Source of the DNA: Leptospira yanagawae serovar Saopaulo str. Sao Paulo = ATCC 700523
Lineage (GTDB): Bacteria; Spirochaetota; Leptospiria; Leptospirales; Leptospiraceae
DNA length: 64,000 nt
Direction of reading: 5' to 3'
Assembly (NCBI RefSeq): GCF_000332475.2
Contig: NZ_AOGX02000032.1
Span: 93,546-157,545 of the forward strand
Both the position numbers and the translations under genes were made by a program. Positions 38,201 through 46,378 of this stretch are shown one piece after another. How positions within the stretch are numbered: the first letter of the stretch is position 1; every line of letters starts with the position of its first letter. Below the pieces are notes generated by a model. It saw nothing but the letters and a program-made list of their open reading frames with translations, was not told the origin of the DNA and did no database searches.

Positions 38201-38497
38201 TTTGATCAAATCAAAACATTCAAATAATAAATTAACGAGTTTAACATTGATTTCCAAACTCCCTTCTCGGATTTTTTGGAGAAGGTTTTCCATCGTATGG
38301 GCAAGGTCAGACAAATTGTACAGGCCCACGAAAGCGGAAGAACTTTTTAAAGAATGAGCCGCACGAAAGATATCATTGATGATTTCTGGATTTTCATGAT
38401 CTTTTTCCAGTTTTACCAAATTGGAATTGAGTTCCTCAATTTGGTCCTCGGATTCTTCCAGGAAAACTTCTGTGTATTCACCTAAAATTCCAGCCAA
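35276..38497 (-). CDS. cheA: CheA histidine kinase with a C-terminal CheC/CheX-like domain
   Basis: A 1073-residue protein, against about 650-750 for ordinary CheA. The Hpt domain has the phosphorylatable H48 (FRAAHSLKSSS), followed by a P2-like region, the dimerisation helix (KLDQLMNNVGELVITNS), the ATPase core (HLIRNSVDHGIE, RDDGKGLN, ISGRGVGMNVV) and a CheW-like domain to about residue 690. A Lys/His-rich linker leads to residues 877-1073. That part aligns with CheC/CheX phosphatases: the second helix has the catalytic E992-x-x-N995 (LSEISNIV), while the first has N888 where Glu is expected. CheW is encoded 18 nt upstream. Confidence 0.9.
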   Translation of the reverse strand: MAGILGEYTEVFLEESEDQIEELNSNLVKLEKDHENPEIINDIFRAAHSLKSSSAFVGLYNLSDLAHTMENLLQKIREGSLEINVKLVNLLFECFDLIKQVIEGVANGVKVETPFHDMIKKLQDYEVSVSSGNLSEKPSQKNTNTKQSVAAVTTALGNLSDEEISEIRMALKDEDGLSAYTVDLQLKNDTPMQNLRLLLILQSVTQSGVVIKCNPSEEALDNGQGNFALSFVTVTKNSKDELYAQCNIDMVESLSVNEIQLPETEMEALEKRVDVTPVAHTNPMESGSNDLEDRISSKGSLNFEKAVTDSKVVMRTIKVSSDKLDQLMNNVGELVITNSGFQKIYDDLVAQFGEDSLFNELKGKIDQINRISKDLQTGIMNIRMVPIGSVFNRFTRLIRDLSLETGKQVNLVLRGENTELDKKVIDAIGEPLIHLIRNSVDHGIESPEERKLAGKSEEGTVELNAYQGGSNILVEIRDDGKGLNKNKILKKAIERGLVTEADSQNLSESDIFQFIFAPGFSTADKISDISGRGVGMNVVNKLIEEFKGKIIIHSEEGKGSSFTLSFPQALAIIPSILVIMEEEVYAFPLSEVSETIKVNLDQITTLEGHEIINLRGEVLPIYRLNRILGLADKQEMTEVPVVIVNYKTRKLGFMVDDLIGKHETVIKSLGKNFQDVQGLTGATIMGDGTIILVLDIPGLVEIAADKVDWSDKLVAGEMMKRSSTIRSLEMSDSEYIFKSIHPTNRYNAKLIELRAKDKSRIKKEKHKIEKHIIVTKEEVFTEEPVTNQKITTELAKKDKAVNGHSEDHSHSADATTSTLVLDHKTDEIHRLADVAKIDNVKLTEREQAAEIIKGFVEQKEERLNQVSALNTDAINEIMSSKDIKKLENIVNTGMMNAGVVLSQLVGKEVELFIPEIKLTDRDGLAKEFRYSMDQFFGMKIRMTGDLNGNLLMMFSEENGSEIAKELLGSEDAKYADNSNHKLSEDMMSVLSEISNIVCSSVMNSLSNKLKKEILPSVPEMITGSFMEVVDIVKPERTKFLSMHTEFNHQGSNLIGVLVFLPDFDELVELIHKS

Positions 38498-38515
38498 TGT
38501 CGTATCCCTTATTCC

Positions 38516-39019
38516 TTACTTTGTGGACGAAACAAAATTTACAATTTGTTCCAAATCCAAATTCAAAACCAAATGGTCTTCGTATCTTGAAACCGACTCT
38601 ACCATCTTACTGTAGTTTAACGACAAGTCATCTGTAGTATAACTGATAAAGTCTTTTTGTATTTTCACCACTTGTTTGACTTCATCCACTAAAATCCCAA
38701 TTCGTTTTTCTTCTAACATGACCACAACAATACGAGAAATCGAGTGGATGTCTGAATCGATGGAGTGGAATCTTTTTTTGAGATCTACGATGGGGATGAT
38801 CTCTCCTCTAAGGTTGATCACTCCTAAAATATAATCGTCCACATTCGGAATACGAGTGATGAGAACAGGTTTTAAAATTTCATGAACCAATAACAGACGG
38901 ATCCCAAAATATTCTTTCTCGATTGTGAAAGTAAGGAACTGTTCCAAGTCCCCTAAATCAGACTCTTGTTCCATTTTGGTTTTTTCTGCAAGGGATGTAA
39001 GGAGTTTTTCTTGGTCCAT
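38516..39019 (-). CDS. cheW: CheW chemotaxis adaptor
   Basis: A 167-residue SH3-like adaptor linking receptors to CheA. Visible features are LEQFLTFTIEKEYFGIRLLLVHEI, the IPNVDDYILGVINLRGEIIPIVDLKKRF core that is nearly invariant in the family, and VVMLEEKRIGILVDEVKQVVKI. It has a short N-terminal extension. It is the first che gene of the run and follows the 5-FCL gene after 36 nt. Confidence 0.93.
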   Translation of the reverse strand: MDQEKLLTSLAEKTKMEQESDLGDLEQFLTFTIEKEYFGIRLLLVHEILKPVLITRIPNVDDYILGVINLRGEIIPIVDLKKRFHSIDSDIHSISRIVVVMLEEKRIGILVDEVKQVVKIQKDFISYTTDDLSLNYSKMVESVSRYEDHLVLNLDLEQIVNFVSSTK

Positions 39020-39055
39020 ATGCTTCTTCGAATCGTGTCAGAATCCTACGTGGAT

Positions 39056-39640
39056 TCAATCGAAAAACGAGTGAATTTGAAATTCTGTAATCATTTTTCC
39101 GACTTTCACATCGTGACTTTCTCTGAGGAATGGGACGGGAAAAAATTTAGAAAAACTAAAGCCTATGGTTTTCTTTTGCACTTCCAAAGGAGCAAGGATG
39201 CGATCATAATAACCACCACCCCGGCCCAAACGATAGCCATCCTTATGGAACCCAAGAGCAGGGACTAAGATTAAATCCGCTTCCTCTACGGATATCTCCT
39301 CATCTCCCACAGGCTCCAAAATTCCATGAGGTCCTTTTGAAAAGGAAAAAGGGCGGATGAATCGTAAAACATGGTCTGTTTCCACTTTCGGAAAGTACCA
39401 TTTTGCAGAATGACGGGCTTCGATAAATCCAGTGGGTCTCGGTAAAGGAGAGGACTCGATCACAGGTAGGACATCCACTTCATATTGGATATCAGGAACA
39501 TAGGTAATGATCTTTGATTTGCCTTGTAAGAGTGGGAATAAACGTTTTAAAATGGCGGATTCAATTTCTTCACGATCCGTGAGTTTAACAATATTGTTTT
39601 TTAGAATTTCCCTTGCGTCTTTTTTGGCAATTGGATTCAA
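39056..39640 (-). CDS. 5-formyltetrahydrofolate cyclo-ligase
   Basis: A 194-residue enzyme of the YgfA/FAU1 family, which converts 5-formyl-THF to 5,10-methenyl-THF with ATP. Hallmarks are the N-terminal Lys/Arg helix, ITYVPDIQYEVDVLPVI, EEADLILVPALGFHKDGYRLGRGGGYYDRIL and a C-terminal FSFSKFFP. It overlaps zapA by 4 nt. The zapA-ygfA neighbourhood is also found in gamma-proteobacteria, where 6S RNA lies between them; the overlap leaves no room for that RNA here. Confidence 0.9.
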   Translation of the reverse strand: MNPIAKKDAREILKNNIVKLTDREEIESAILKRLFPLLQGKSKIITYVPDIQYEVDVLPVIESSPLPRPTGFIEARHSAKWYFPKVETDHVLRFIRPFSFSKGPHGILEPVGDEEISVEEADLILVPALGFHKDGYRLGRGGGYYDRILAPLEVQKKTIGFSFSKFFPVPFLRESHDVKVGKMITEFQIHSFFD

Positions 39641-39954
39641 AAATGATCCCCAATGATCCCCTCTTCTAGAAGTGAGATGATTTTTTTGGTTCGTTCTTCT
39701 AGTTCAGGATTGATACTTGTTTTGGAATTAAGATCTCGCATTTGGAATAATTCGTCTGCTAGGTTTAGGGCACATAACACTGCCAATTTGGTTTTAGAGG
39801 CATTTGGCAAAACCTTTCCCAGTTCTAAAAGACGAGATTCCACATAGTCGGCCACCTCGGATATATAACCCGAAGATGCTTCGCCAACAATCGTATATGT
39901 CTCACCAAAGATTTGTTTGGTTATTTTATGAGAGTTTGGGGCAGATTCTGCCAT
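39637..39954 (-). CDS. zapA: Cell division protein ZapA
   Basis: A 105-residue protein with the ZapA fold: strand ITKQIFGETYTIVGEAS, helix YISEVADYVESRLLELGK, and LAVLCALNLADELFQMRDLN followed by a coiled-coil tail with heptad spacing. It cross-links FtsZ filaments. It follows the coiled-coil gene by 5 nt and overlaps the 5-FCL gene by 4 nt. Confidence 0.87.
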   Translation of the reverse strand: MAESAPNSHKITKQIFGETYTIVGEASSGYISEVADYVESRLLELGKVLPNASKTKLAVLCALNLADELFQMRDLNSKTSINPELEERTKKIISLLEEGIIGDHF

Positions 39955-39959
39955 ATCAT

Positions 39960-40598
39960 TTATTTTGGATCGTCTTCAATGATGAGAAAATCATCGTCAT
40001 CATCTGCATCAAAAACACTGATTGCTTCATCCTCATCGTCAATGATGATATCATCATCTTCATCGATTTCCACTGTTGGGACTTCATCTTCTGATTCCAC
40101 AACAAGTTCTTCCTTTTCAAAAGATGCAGATGCTGGTGTTTTTTCTAAAACTTCTTCCACTTGGAATTCAGATTCGTCTTCATCAAGTAAAATGATTTCA
40201 TCGTCGTCTTCTGAGGTAAGACTAGGAGCGACTGCTGCTGCCGCTGCTACCGGAGCCACAGGGCTTTCCGTAGCTGGTGGAGTTTGGGATTTGGGAGTGG
40301 AACTTCCCGTTGTTGGAAGTCCATCTAATCTTCCAAGGAGTTGGTGGACTTTGGACTCGAGTAAACCTTCCCTTTCACGAAGTTGGTTGAGTTCGTCCGT
40401 CGCGTCTTGGAGCTGCGAACGCAATGTTTTTAATTCGCGTTCTTTTTCCTCCATTGCGAGCTTCATTTGGTCATTTTCCGCGCGGAGGGATTCATTTTCC
40501 GTCTCTAGGCGTGCGTTTTCTGTTCTAAGGTCTTGGATTAGCTCAAGGGCCTTAACAACTTTACTTTCTAGCTCTTCAATGGTTTCGATTTTTAACAT
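39960..40598 (-). CDS. Coiled-coil protein with an acidic tail (ZapB-like position)
   Basis: About 212 residues from the ATG at 40598; the frame extends to a TTG at 40643. Residues 1-95 are a continuous coiled coil with heptads (IEELESKVVKALELIQDL, then RTENARLETENESLRAEN). An Ala/Pro-rich hinge follows, then a tail of about 90 residues that is mostly Asp/Glu (DEDDDIIIDDEDE and DADDDDDFLIIEDD). Next to zapA it may act in division as a ZapB-like partner, but sequence similarity alone does not prove this. Confidence 0.6.
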   Translation of the reverse strand: MLKIETIEELESKVVKALELIQDLRTENARLETENESLRAENDQMKLAMEEKERELKTLRSQLQDATDELNQLREREGLLESKVHQLLGRLDGLPTTGSSTPKSQTPPATESPVAPVAAAAAVAPSLTSEDDDEIILLDEDESEFQVEEVLEKTPASASFEKEELVVESEDEVPTVEIDEDDDIIIDDEDEAISVFDADDDDDFLIIEDDPK

Positions 40599-40655
40599 GA
40601 TAACAATCCGATGGAATAGAATAGACGAGCTATTCCATTCCAATCAAGCACTAAT

Positions 40656-41009
40656 TTACTTAGCGACTTTGGTTTTTTCAACGATGGCGTTGAATACTTC
40701 TTTGTGGTTGTATGCAAGGTCAGCCAATGTCTTACGGTCTAAGTTGATTCCGTGAGTTTTGAGAGCGTGGATGAATTTTGAATATGACATTCCATTTTCT
40801 CTGACTGCGGCATTGATACGTGTGATCCAAAGTTTTCTAAATTCAGACTTTTTCTTTCTACGGTCACGGTATGCCCATTGACCCGCTTTCATCACAGCAG
40901 ATTTTGCTGTTCTGAAAAGTTTTGAACGTCCGCCTCTAAAACCTTTTGCTTTAGCGAGAACTTTTTTTCTACGATTCTTATGGATGGTTCCGTTGACTGC
41001 GCGTGGCAT
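40656..41009 (-). CDS. rplT: Large-subunit ribosomal protein bL20
   Basis: A 117-residue basic protein with the typical [23 protein letters not shown] start (read as positions 1-23), the [21 protein letters not shown] segment, and [20 protein letters not shown]. It binds 23S rRNA early in assembly, and in several bacteria represses its own operon. It is the last gene of infC-rpmI-rplT, 3 nt after rpmI. Confidence 0.97.
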   Translation of the reverse strand: MPRAVNGTIHKNRRKKVLAKAKGFRGGRSKLFRTAKSAVMKAGQWAYRDRRKKKSEFRKLWITRINAAVRENGMSYSKFIHALKTHGINLDRKTLADLAYNHKEVFNAIVEKTKVAK

Positions 41010-41012
41010 CGT

Positions 41013-41213
41013 TTAACCTCCGTAAGGTAGAAGTTTTTCTACACGGTTGTAATCGGTTTCATGGATGAGGTGCATTCCACGGCTTTGGTGTTTCATCTTA
41101 GGAGATTTTTTCTCTAAGATATGTCTACGGAACGCACATCCGCGTTTGATTTTACCTGATTTGGTAAACTTAAAACGTTTGGCTGCTGCCCTGTTTGTTT
41201 TTAGTTTATACAT
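41013..41213 (-). CDS. rpmI: Large-subunit ribosomal protein bL35
   Basis: A 66-residue, strongly basic protein with [20 protein letters not shown] and a C-terminal VEKLLPYGG, as expected for bL35 (about 65 residues). It lies 8 nt after infC and 3 nt before rplT, the standard order in bacteria. Confidence 0.96.
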   Translation of the reverse strand: MYKLKTNRAAAKRFKFTKSGKIKRGCAFRRHILEKKSPKMKHQSRGMHLIHETDYNRVEKLLPYGG

Positions 41214-41221
41214 AGTTGTTT

Positions 41222-41785
41222 TTATCCTTTAGGTTTTTCACCAATTGGGTTCATCACGACCACTATCGTCTTTCCGTCGTGTACCGGCATTTTTTCGGGA
41301 GAGGCATGCTCTTTTAGGTCCTCGACAAACCGGTTAACAATATTCATTCCAATTTCAGAGTGAACCATCTCTCTGCCTCGGAATCGAAGAGTCGCTTTTA
41401 CTTTATCACCCTTTTGCAAGAATTCTAAAGCATGACGCTTCTTAATCTCGAAGTCATGGTTATCAATCCGCGGGCGGATTTTAATTTCTTTCACCGTGAC
41501 AACGTGTTGTTTCTTTTTCGCTTCTTTTGTTTTTTTAAGAAGTTCGAATTTGTATTTTCCAAAATCGATCAACTTACAGACGTGAACATCTTGGTCTCCC
41601 GAGACTTCCACCAAATCAAGGTTAGCTTCCTTAGCTCTTCTCAGAGCTTCGTCCAGAGTAACGATATCAGACCCTTCGTCTGAGACGAGTCGGATCGATG
41701 CTACATTGGTAATTTGTTCGTTAATTCTGATGTGGGCGAATTTATCTTGGTTTGGGTTCCCTCTAGGGTTGGGCCGTTTCTGCAT
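41222..41785 (-). CDS. infC: Translation initiation factor IF-3
   Basis: A 187-residue factor with an N-terminal domain ([19 protein letters not shown]), a lysine-rich linker ([12 protein letters not shown]) and a C-terminal domain ([20 protein letters not shown] and [13 protein letters not shown]). It starts with an ordinary ATG, not the rare AUU used in enterobacteria, preceded by GGAGA. The SD partly lies in the hairpin at 41793-41821, a possible control point. Confidence 0.96.
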   Translation of the reverse strand: MQKRPNPRGNPNQDKFAHIRINEQITNVASIRLVSDEGSDIVTLDEALRRAKEANLDLVEVSGDQDVHVCKLIDFGKYKFELLKKTKEAKKKQHVVTVKEIKIRPRIDNHDFEIKKRHALEFLQKGDKVKATLRFRGREMVHSEIGMNIVNRFVEDLKEHASPEKMPVHDGKTIVVVMNPIGEKPKG

Positions 41786-41792
41786 TCAGTCT

Positions 41793-41821
41793 CCGAAATT
41801 TCTTTCAATTTCCAATTTCGG
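41793..41821 (-). promoter_or_regulatory. Hairpin overlapping the infC ribosome binding site
   Basis: On the minus strand CCGAAATT (complement of 41814-41821) pairs with AATTTCGG (complement of 41793-41800) as a perfect 8-bp stem with a 13-nt loop. The last two G of the stem belong to the SD sequence GGAGA of infC, 8 nt before the ATG. It could mask the RBS or form part of an L20- or IF3-responsive leader; that role is inferred. Confidence 0.45.
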
Positions 41822-41874
41822 ATGAAAAACTAGGCACGCAAGTACATTTCTTTGCAAATGCAAAGCTTCTGGAG

Positions 41875-42762
41875 CTAAAGCGTGCCGGAAGGGCCTTCCC
41901 AGACCACATATTCAATGGAAAGGGATCCTTTTCCTAAAATTTCTGGCAAAATAGGAACAAGGGATCGGTATTCCCCGTGATTTCCCATCCCCATACACGA
42001 ACCACCATGGCAAATCCTTCCACTGCCGTCATACAAAACATATTGGATGAGGTTGTCCCATTTTTTGTCCCCTCGGATGGGATCGAGTGACTGGACAAGT
42101 GCTAGGTAATGGAATCCTTGGTTTTGTTTCCGTTCCAGTCGGAACCGAAGGCGGTTCTGTTTGGTAAGGGGTTCTGTGGCATACAAAAGTTCCCCGTTTC
42201 CAGGATTCCAGTGTTGCCAACCATGGATGCCCACGACATGGTTTGCCCGGTTCCACTCTCGTTTGGATTCCCTTCGGTTGGCATTTTTCGGAAGCGTTGG
42301 ACTCGGATGGGGTAAAATGAGATCAGTACAGGGGCCAGAGATTGTGATCCGAAGGGATACTTTGGCAATCTCAGAAATCGAAAAGGGAAATCGACTCCAA
42401 AGTCCAGGTACATCGAAACGTTCCCATGGATGGACAGAGTGTTCGGAAGTTTGGCAAGACAAAAGCCGATCATTGGCATCGTAAAAAGCAGCCACAACAT
42501 AAAAAGATACGGATTGGTTTGTTTCGTTTTGGCCACCGGCGAAAACAATATTAGGACAATCAAAATGGACATCTTTTCCCAAACCATCCACAAATTGCAT
42601 CCGACTCACCTTCCAACCAAGTGTGACTCCCGTAGTGATGGGAAGGTTTTGCATAGGAATGGCATCATACGCATCACAGACATCATACGGTGGGTGGATG
42701 GGAAGATCCAGATGAAGAGTCACTGGTTCTTGTGAGGTGGACAACACTTGACTCTTGGACAT
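41875..42762 (-). CDS. Conserved hypothetical protein between thrS and infC
   Basis: A 295-residue protein without signal peptide or TM helix. It is rich in beta strands, Trp and Pro, for example VTLGWKVSRMQFVDGLG, RFDVPGLWSRFPFSISEI, HGWQHWNPGNGELLYA and IEYVVWEGPSGTL. The centre has a basic stretch (KNANRRESKREWNRANH). I do not recognise the family. The 45 nt spacing to thrS and 89 nt to infC suggest it may ride on the thrS transcript. Confidence 0.55.
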   Translation of the reverse strand: MSKSQVLSTSQEPVTLHLDLPIHPPYDVCDAYDAIPMQNLPITTGVTLGWKVSRMQFVDGLGKDVHFDCPNIVFAGGQNETNQSVSFYVVAAFYDANDRLLSCQTSEHSVHPWERFDVPGLWSRFPFSISEIAKVSLRITISGPCTDLILPHPSPTLPKNANRRESKREWNRANHVVGIHGWQHWNPGNGELLYATEPLTKQNRLRFRLERKQNQGFHYLALVQSLDPIRGDKKWDNLIQYVLYDGSGRICHGGSCMGMGNHGEYRSLVPILPEILGKGSLSIEYVVWEGPSGTL

Positions 42763-42807
42763 TGGAGGGAAGGATAACTTCCCTCACAACTTAGTCAAGA
42801 AATTTCT

Positions 42808-44724
42808 TTAATTGAGTTCCCCTTTGAGGAGTGATAGGAATCCATCACGTGAAACTGTTTCCGTTTTTTCTTCGCCCATACGACGATACGAGATAGTACC
42901 AGCTTCTTTCTCTTTATCTCCTAAGATAAGAGTGTAACTGCTACGCTTCATGATGGAATCCCTAATTTTACTTCCAATCTTTTCGTTTCGGACATCCAGT
43001 TCGACACGAAATCCTTGCATTACCAAATCTTGGTATACTTCCTTCGCGTACTCACTATGAGTTTCTGCCACAGTCAAAACACGAATTTGTGTTGGGTTGA
43101 GCCAAAGTGGAAATTTTCCTTCAAAATGTTCGATGAGGATCCCGATGAAACGTTCCAAGGAACCATAAATTGCCCGGTGGATCATAACGGGTGCATGTTT
43201 TTTTCCATCAGATGCAGTGAAGTCGAGTTCAAATCGGTTTGGCATGGAAAAGTCAATTTGAACGGTTCCACATTGCCAAAGCCTTCCCAGGGAATCTTTG
43301 ATATTGAATTCAATTTTTGGCCCGTAAAACGCTCCGTCCCCTTCTTTGATTCCATATTCGATTCCTTTTTTCTTTAAGGCATCGTGTAATGCTTGTGTGG
43401 CGAGATTCCAATCTTCATCACTTCCTTGTGATTTTTCAGGTCTTGTGGCAATGAAGGTTTTGAATTCCGTAAATCCAAATTTTTTATACACATCAAATGT
43501 AAAGTCAATGATGTCTTCCACTTCTGATTCTACTTTTTCCAAAGGAGCATAGATATGGGCATCGTCTTGCGTAAAAGCACGAACCCGAAAGAGGCCATGC
43601 AATACTCCAGACATTTCATGCCTATGTACGTTACCAAGCTCCATAAAACGGAGAGGAAGTTCCCTGTACGAGTGCATATGGTATTTGTAAATCAAACAAC
43701 AACCGGGGCAGTTCATGGGTTTTACCGCAAACTCACTTTCATCGATGTCAGTGAAGTACATGTTTTCCTTAAAATTATCCCAGTGGCCTGATTTTTTCCA
43801 AAGAGAAGAATTTAAAATCGCAGGTGTTTTGATTTCCTGGTACCCACGCCGAAAACATTCTTCTCTAATGAAAGAAGCAAGGGTGTTCCAAAGCACAGTA
43901 CCCTTTGGATGCCAAAAGGGGAAACCAGGTGCTTCCTCTTGGAAACTAAACAGATCAAGTTCTTTCCCAAGTTTTCTGTGGTCTCTTTTTTTTGCTTCTT
44001 CGATGAGAAATATATATTCATCTAACTGTTTCTTTGAGGGAAATGAAACTCCATAAATCCGAGTGAGTTGTTTGTTTTTGGAATCCCCTTTCCAATACGC
44101 ACCTGAAATCGCCGTGAGTTTGAAGGCTTTGAGTTGGCCTGTGCGGGCAACATGAGGCCCACGACAAAGGTCATACCATTCCCCTTGTCCGTATAACGAA
44201 ACCGATGCGGAATCAAAACCTTGGATGAGTTCTACTTTGTAAGGTTCGTTTTCTTGTTTGAATTTCTGAATGGCTTCTTCCTTGGAAAGCTCCCAACGTT
44301 TCACTGTTAGGTCTTCTTTCACAATTTTTCCCATTTCAGTTTCAATTTTGGGAAGGTCGTCCACTGTGATGACGGTGTCTCCAAAATCGATGTCATAAAA
44401 GAAAAACCCAGGACCATTTTCGATGACAGGACCGACAGTTAGCCTTGCATGAGGCCATAACCTTTGGACCGCCATCCCCAGTAAGTGGGCTGATGAATGG
44501 TGGAATACTTCCCTCCCCTCTTTGTCATCAAAGGTGAGAAATTTTACAGTGGTGTTTTCGGTCGGAACAAAAGATAAATCAACAGTTCGTCCATTGGACA
44601 AAACAACGGCAAGAGCTTTCTCTTTTAAGAAAGGCAGTTGGTTTTGGATAAAATCAGAAAATGACTTTCCTGATTCGAGTTCTTTGGAACTTCCATCGGG
44701 TAGTGTAATCGTTAGTGCTGCCAT
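42808..44724 (-). CDS. thrS: Threonyl-tRNA synthetase
   Basis: About 638 residues from the ATG at 44724 (the frame runs to 44754, but [11 protein letters not shown] is the normal TGS-domain start). Domains in order: TGS, the editing domain with [17 protein letters not shown], the class II core with MNCPGCC (zinc-binding Cys) and [24 protein letters not shown], and the anticodon-binding domain ([17 protein letters not shown]). Length is standard. The His usually following MNCPG is Cys here. Confidence 0.96.
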   Translation of the reverse strand: MAALTITLPDGSSKELESGKSFSDFIQNQLPFLKEKALAVVLSNGRTVDLSFVPTENTTVKFLTFDDKEGREVFHHSSAHLLGMAVQRLWPHARLTVGPVIENGPGFFFYDIDFGDTVITVDDLPKIETEMGKIVKEDLTVKRWELSKEEAIQKFKQENEPYKVELIQGFDSASVSLYGQGEWYDLCRGPHVARTGQLKAFKLTAISGAYWKGDSKNKQLTRIYGVSFPSKKQLDEYIFLIEEAKKRDHRKLGKELDLFSFQEEAPGFPFWHPKGTVLWNTLASFIREECFRRGYQEIKTPAILNSSLWKKSGHWDNFKENMYFTDIDESEFAVKPMNCPGCCLIYKYHMHSYRELPLRFMELGNVHRHEMSGVLHGLFRVRAFTQDDAHIYAPLEKVESEVEDIIDFTFDVYKKFGFTEFKTFIATRPEKSQGSDEDWNLATQALHDALKKKGIEYGIKEGDGAFYGPKIEFNIKDSLGRLWQCGTVQIDFSMPNRFELDFTASDGKKHAPVMIHRAIYGSLERFIGILIEHFEGKFPLWLNPTQIRVLTVAETHSEYAKEVYQDLVMQGFRVELDVRNEKIGSKIRDSIMKRSSYTLILGDKEKEAGTISYRRMGEEKTETVSRDGFLSLLKGELN

Positions 44725-44773
44725 AAGTGTATTCCCAGGTTTTCGCACGCGCATTCTCCCGAAAAGTAAAGTT

Positions 44774-45367
44774 TTACCAGAGTTTTCCTGTTTCGAGAGA
44801 TTCTGTTAATTTCTGAAAACTTTCATCTACAGATTCCTTTCTCCCGAATCCACCTTCCCTTTCTAGGTCGATGAATCCATGGACGAATGAACGTATGATT
44901 CGAATCTTGTGAACTGTTTCCTTGTCCAAATTGACAAAATGAAACGCATCCAAACAAAGTTGTAAAATTCGATCTCCAAAACGTTTGAGTTCAGGATCAA
45001 ACTCAGTGGAGGAGATGACAAGTGGATACAAATGTGGGTATTCTTTTGCAAACCTTCTATAGGTTTGTAAAAAATTGGAAATTCGTTTGGACCTAACTTG
45101 GTTTTGTTTCAACACTTCGTTTAGATTATCACCTAATAACCGCAAGGCCCTAATTTTCATTTCTCGGAAGATATCTTCTGTATCCGTAATATGGTTGTAT
45201 AAGGAAGGGGTTCTGATTCCTAACGTTTCTGCGACAGTTGATAGTCTGAATTCCGAAAATCCAACGTTTTGAATCGTATCCCATGCCACATCGAGAACCA
45301 AATTACGGTTGATTTGAACTTGCCCTTTTTTAGGCCTTCCGATTTTATTTTTTACTTTTTTTGCCAT
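44774..45367 (-). CDS. TetR-family transcriptional regulator
   Basis: A 197-residue regulator with a basic N-terminus ([14 protein letters not shown]) and a TetR helix-turn-helix: [35 protein letters not shown]. The C-terminal ligand domain resembles TetR_C_33 types ([17 protein letters not shown]). Its start lies 16 nt inside the upstream hydrolase gene, so both are made from one mRNA whose promoter holds two inverted-repeat operators. Autoregulation is therefore likely. The ligand is unknown. Confidence 0.85.
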   Translation of the reverse strand: MAKKVKNKIGRPKKGQVQINRNLVLDVAWDTIQNVGFSEFRLSTVAETLGIRTPSLYNHITDTEDIFREMKIRALRLLGDNLNEVLKQNQVRSKRISNFLQTYRRFAKEYPHLYPLVISSTEFDPELKRFGDRILQLCLDAFHFVNLDKETVHKIRIIRSFVHGFIDLEREGGFGRKESVDESFQKLTESLETGKLW

Positions 45368-46242
45368 AAAGTTTGGATGTCTCGGAAAAAACGATTTGGT
45401 TCTTCCACAAATGGATAATGCCCCCCATTTTCATAGAGATAAACTTTCCCACCAATTGTATCACGGATCCAAAGTGCTTCCTCTTCAGGTGATGGAAAAT
45501 CAGGATCTTTTAATCCCATGATGATGATATGATTCCCTTTCGCATTGGATAACTCAACTTCACATTCAGTTTTGGGAGCAAATAACATAGAACGTAGGGC
45601 AAACATCCTTCCCTCTTCTTTTAAATTTTCTTTGAGTTTATCCTTTCGTTCTTCCAAATCATTGGGTGGTTGGATCGGAAAAAGTGATTCGTAAAATTTG
45701 ACCCAGGCACTTGGCCCCCAAGGTCCACGAAACATTATTTGGAGCATTGATTTTAAACCAAAGGACATAGGTTCTTTGTCTCTGACAAAAGGACCCGATA
45801 AAATTAGACCTAACACACGTTTCCTTTCATGTGATTGGATGTAGACTGCCGATGCCGCTGTCATAGAATTGGCTATGATGTAGATATTTTCTAATCGATT
45901 CTCTTGGATAAAACTGATGGTATCCAAAGCGGTTTCCTTGGGTCCATATGATGTAAAACTGGTATCCGATTCGCCAAGACCTCGCAAATCAAATGAATAT
46001 ACGGTTCCTTCTTTTGCCAGTAACATTGCTAAAGGGAGATAACTTTCCTTCCTATCTCCGATGCCTGGGAGTAAAATGAATTTTTTATTTCCAAAACCCA
46101 ACTTTGTGTAAGCAAGTTTTCCTTCTTTGGTTTGGAAAAAGGAGGTTTCTATTTTTTGTGTGAAATGAATTGATTCAGCAAAAAGAAACATTGGGGAAAA
46201 AATCGCAAAAATGTAAGGGAAATAATGGGTAACGAATTTCAT
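45352..46242 (-). CDS. Exported alpha/beta hydrolase with atypical nucleophile elbow
   Basis: A 296-residue hydrolase with a signal-like N-terminus (YFPYIFAIFSPMFLFAES). The oxyanion segment is ILLPGIGDRKESY, the second strand loop SFDLRGLGESD is typical, the nucleophile elbow reads A124-N-S126-M-T128 where G-x-S-x-G is usual, and the catalytic His is in GGHYPFVEE. It is the first gene of an operon with the TetR regulator. The gene starts within a few bases of the predicted transcription start, so the mRNA is probably leaderless. Confidence 0.75.
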   Translation of the reverse strand: MKFVTHYFPYIFAIFSPMFLFAESIHFTQKIETSFFQTKEGKLAYTKLGFGNKKFILLPGIGDRKESYLPLAMLLAKEGTVYSFDLRGLGESDTSFTSYGPKETALDTISFIQENRLENIYIIANSMTAASAVYIQSHERKRVLGLILSGPFVRDKEPMSFGLKSMLQIMFRGPWGPSAWVKFYESLFPIQPPNDLEERKDKLKENLKEEGRMFALRSMLFAPKTECEVELSNAKGNHIIIMGLKDPDFPSPEEEALWIRDTIGGKVYLYENGGHYPFVEEPNRFFRDIQTLWQKK

Positions 46243-46243
46243 A

Positions 46244-46282
46244 AAACTAATATAGTTAGTTTTTTAACTAATGCAATTAGTT
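46244..46282 (-). promoter_or_regulatory. Twin TetR-type operators overlapping the promoter of the hydrolase-tetR operon
   Basis: Two inverted repeats share the form AACTAA-N5-TTAGTT: operator 1 at 46244-46262 (AAACTAA-TATAG-TTAGTTT) and operator 2 at 46266-46282. Their centres are 21 bp apart, two helical turns. On the minus strand a -35 TTGCAT (complement of 46271-46276) and a -10 TATATT (complement of 46249-46254) are separated by 16 bp. Each hexamer lies inside one operator. The start codon at 46242 is only 6 nt beyond the -10. Confidence 0.75.
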
Positions 46283-46378
46283 TTTTTCAGAAGAATGGAA
46301 TTTTTTTCATTTTGAAAACTAAAAAAGGAAATTTTTTACTCGTTTTGAACGTTTCCATCTAAAAACCAACACCTTCCC

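Noticed and set aside
39637..39640. 6S RNA expected between zapA and the 5-FCL gene
   Set aside because: The two genes overlap by 4 nt here, so no intergenic RNA can exist at this place.
39913..40755. Long Ser-rich plus-strand frame of 280 codons
   Set aside because: It is the antisense shadow of the Asp/Glu-rich tail of the coiled-coil gene (GAT/GAA read backwards as ATC/TTC, and GAC/GAT runs as Ser codons). It has no SD and crosses two well-supported genes.
41850..41865. CTTTGCA-AA-TGCAAAG palindrome between the hypothetical gene and infC as a terminator
   Set aside because: It has a 2-nt centre and no following T-run on either strand, so a terminator is unlikely. It might be an operator, but nothing else supports that.
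42808..44724. ThrRS with MNCPGCC in place of MNCPGH
   Set aside because: The zinc-binding Cys and all other motifs are intact. The following position varies, so this was not taken as a functional anomaly.
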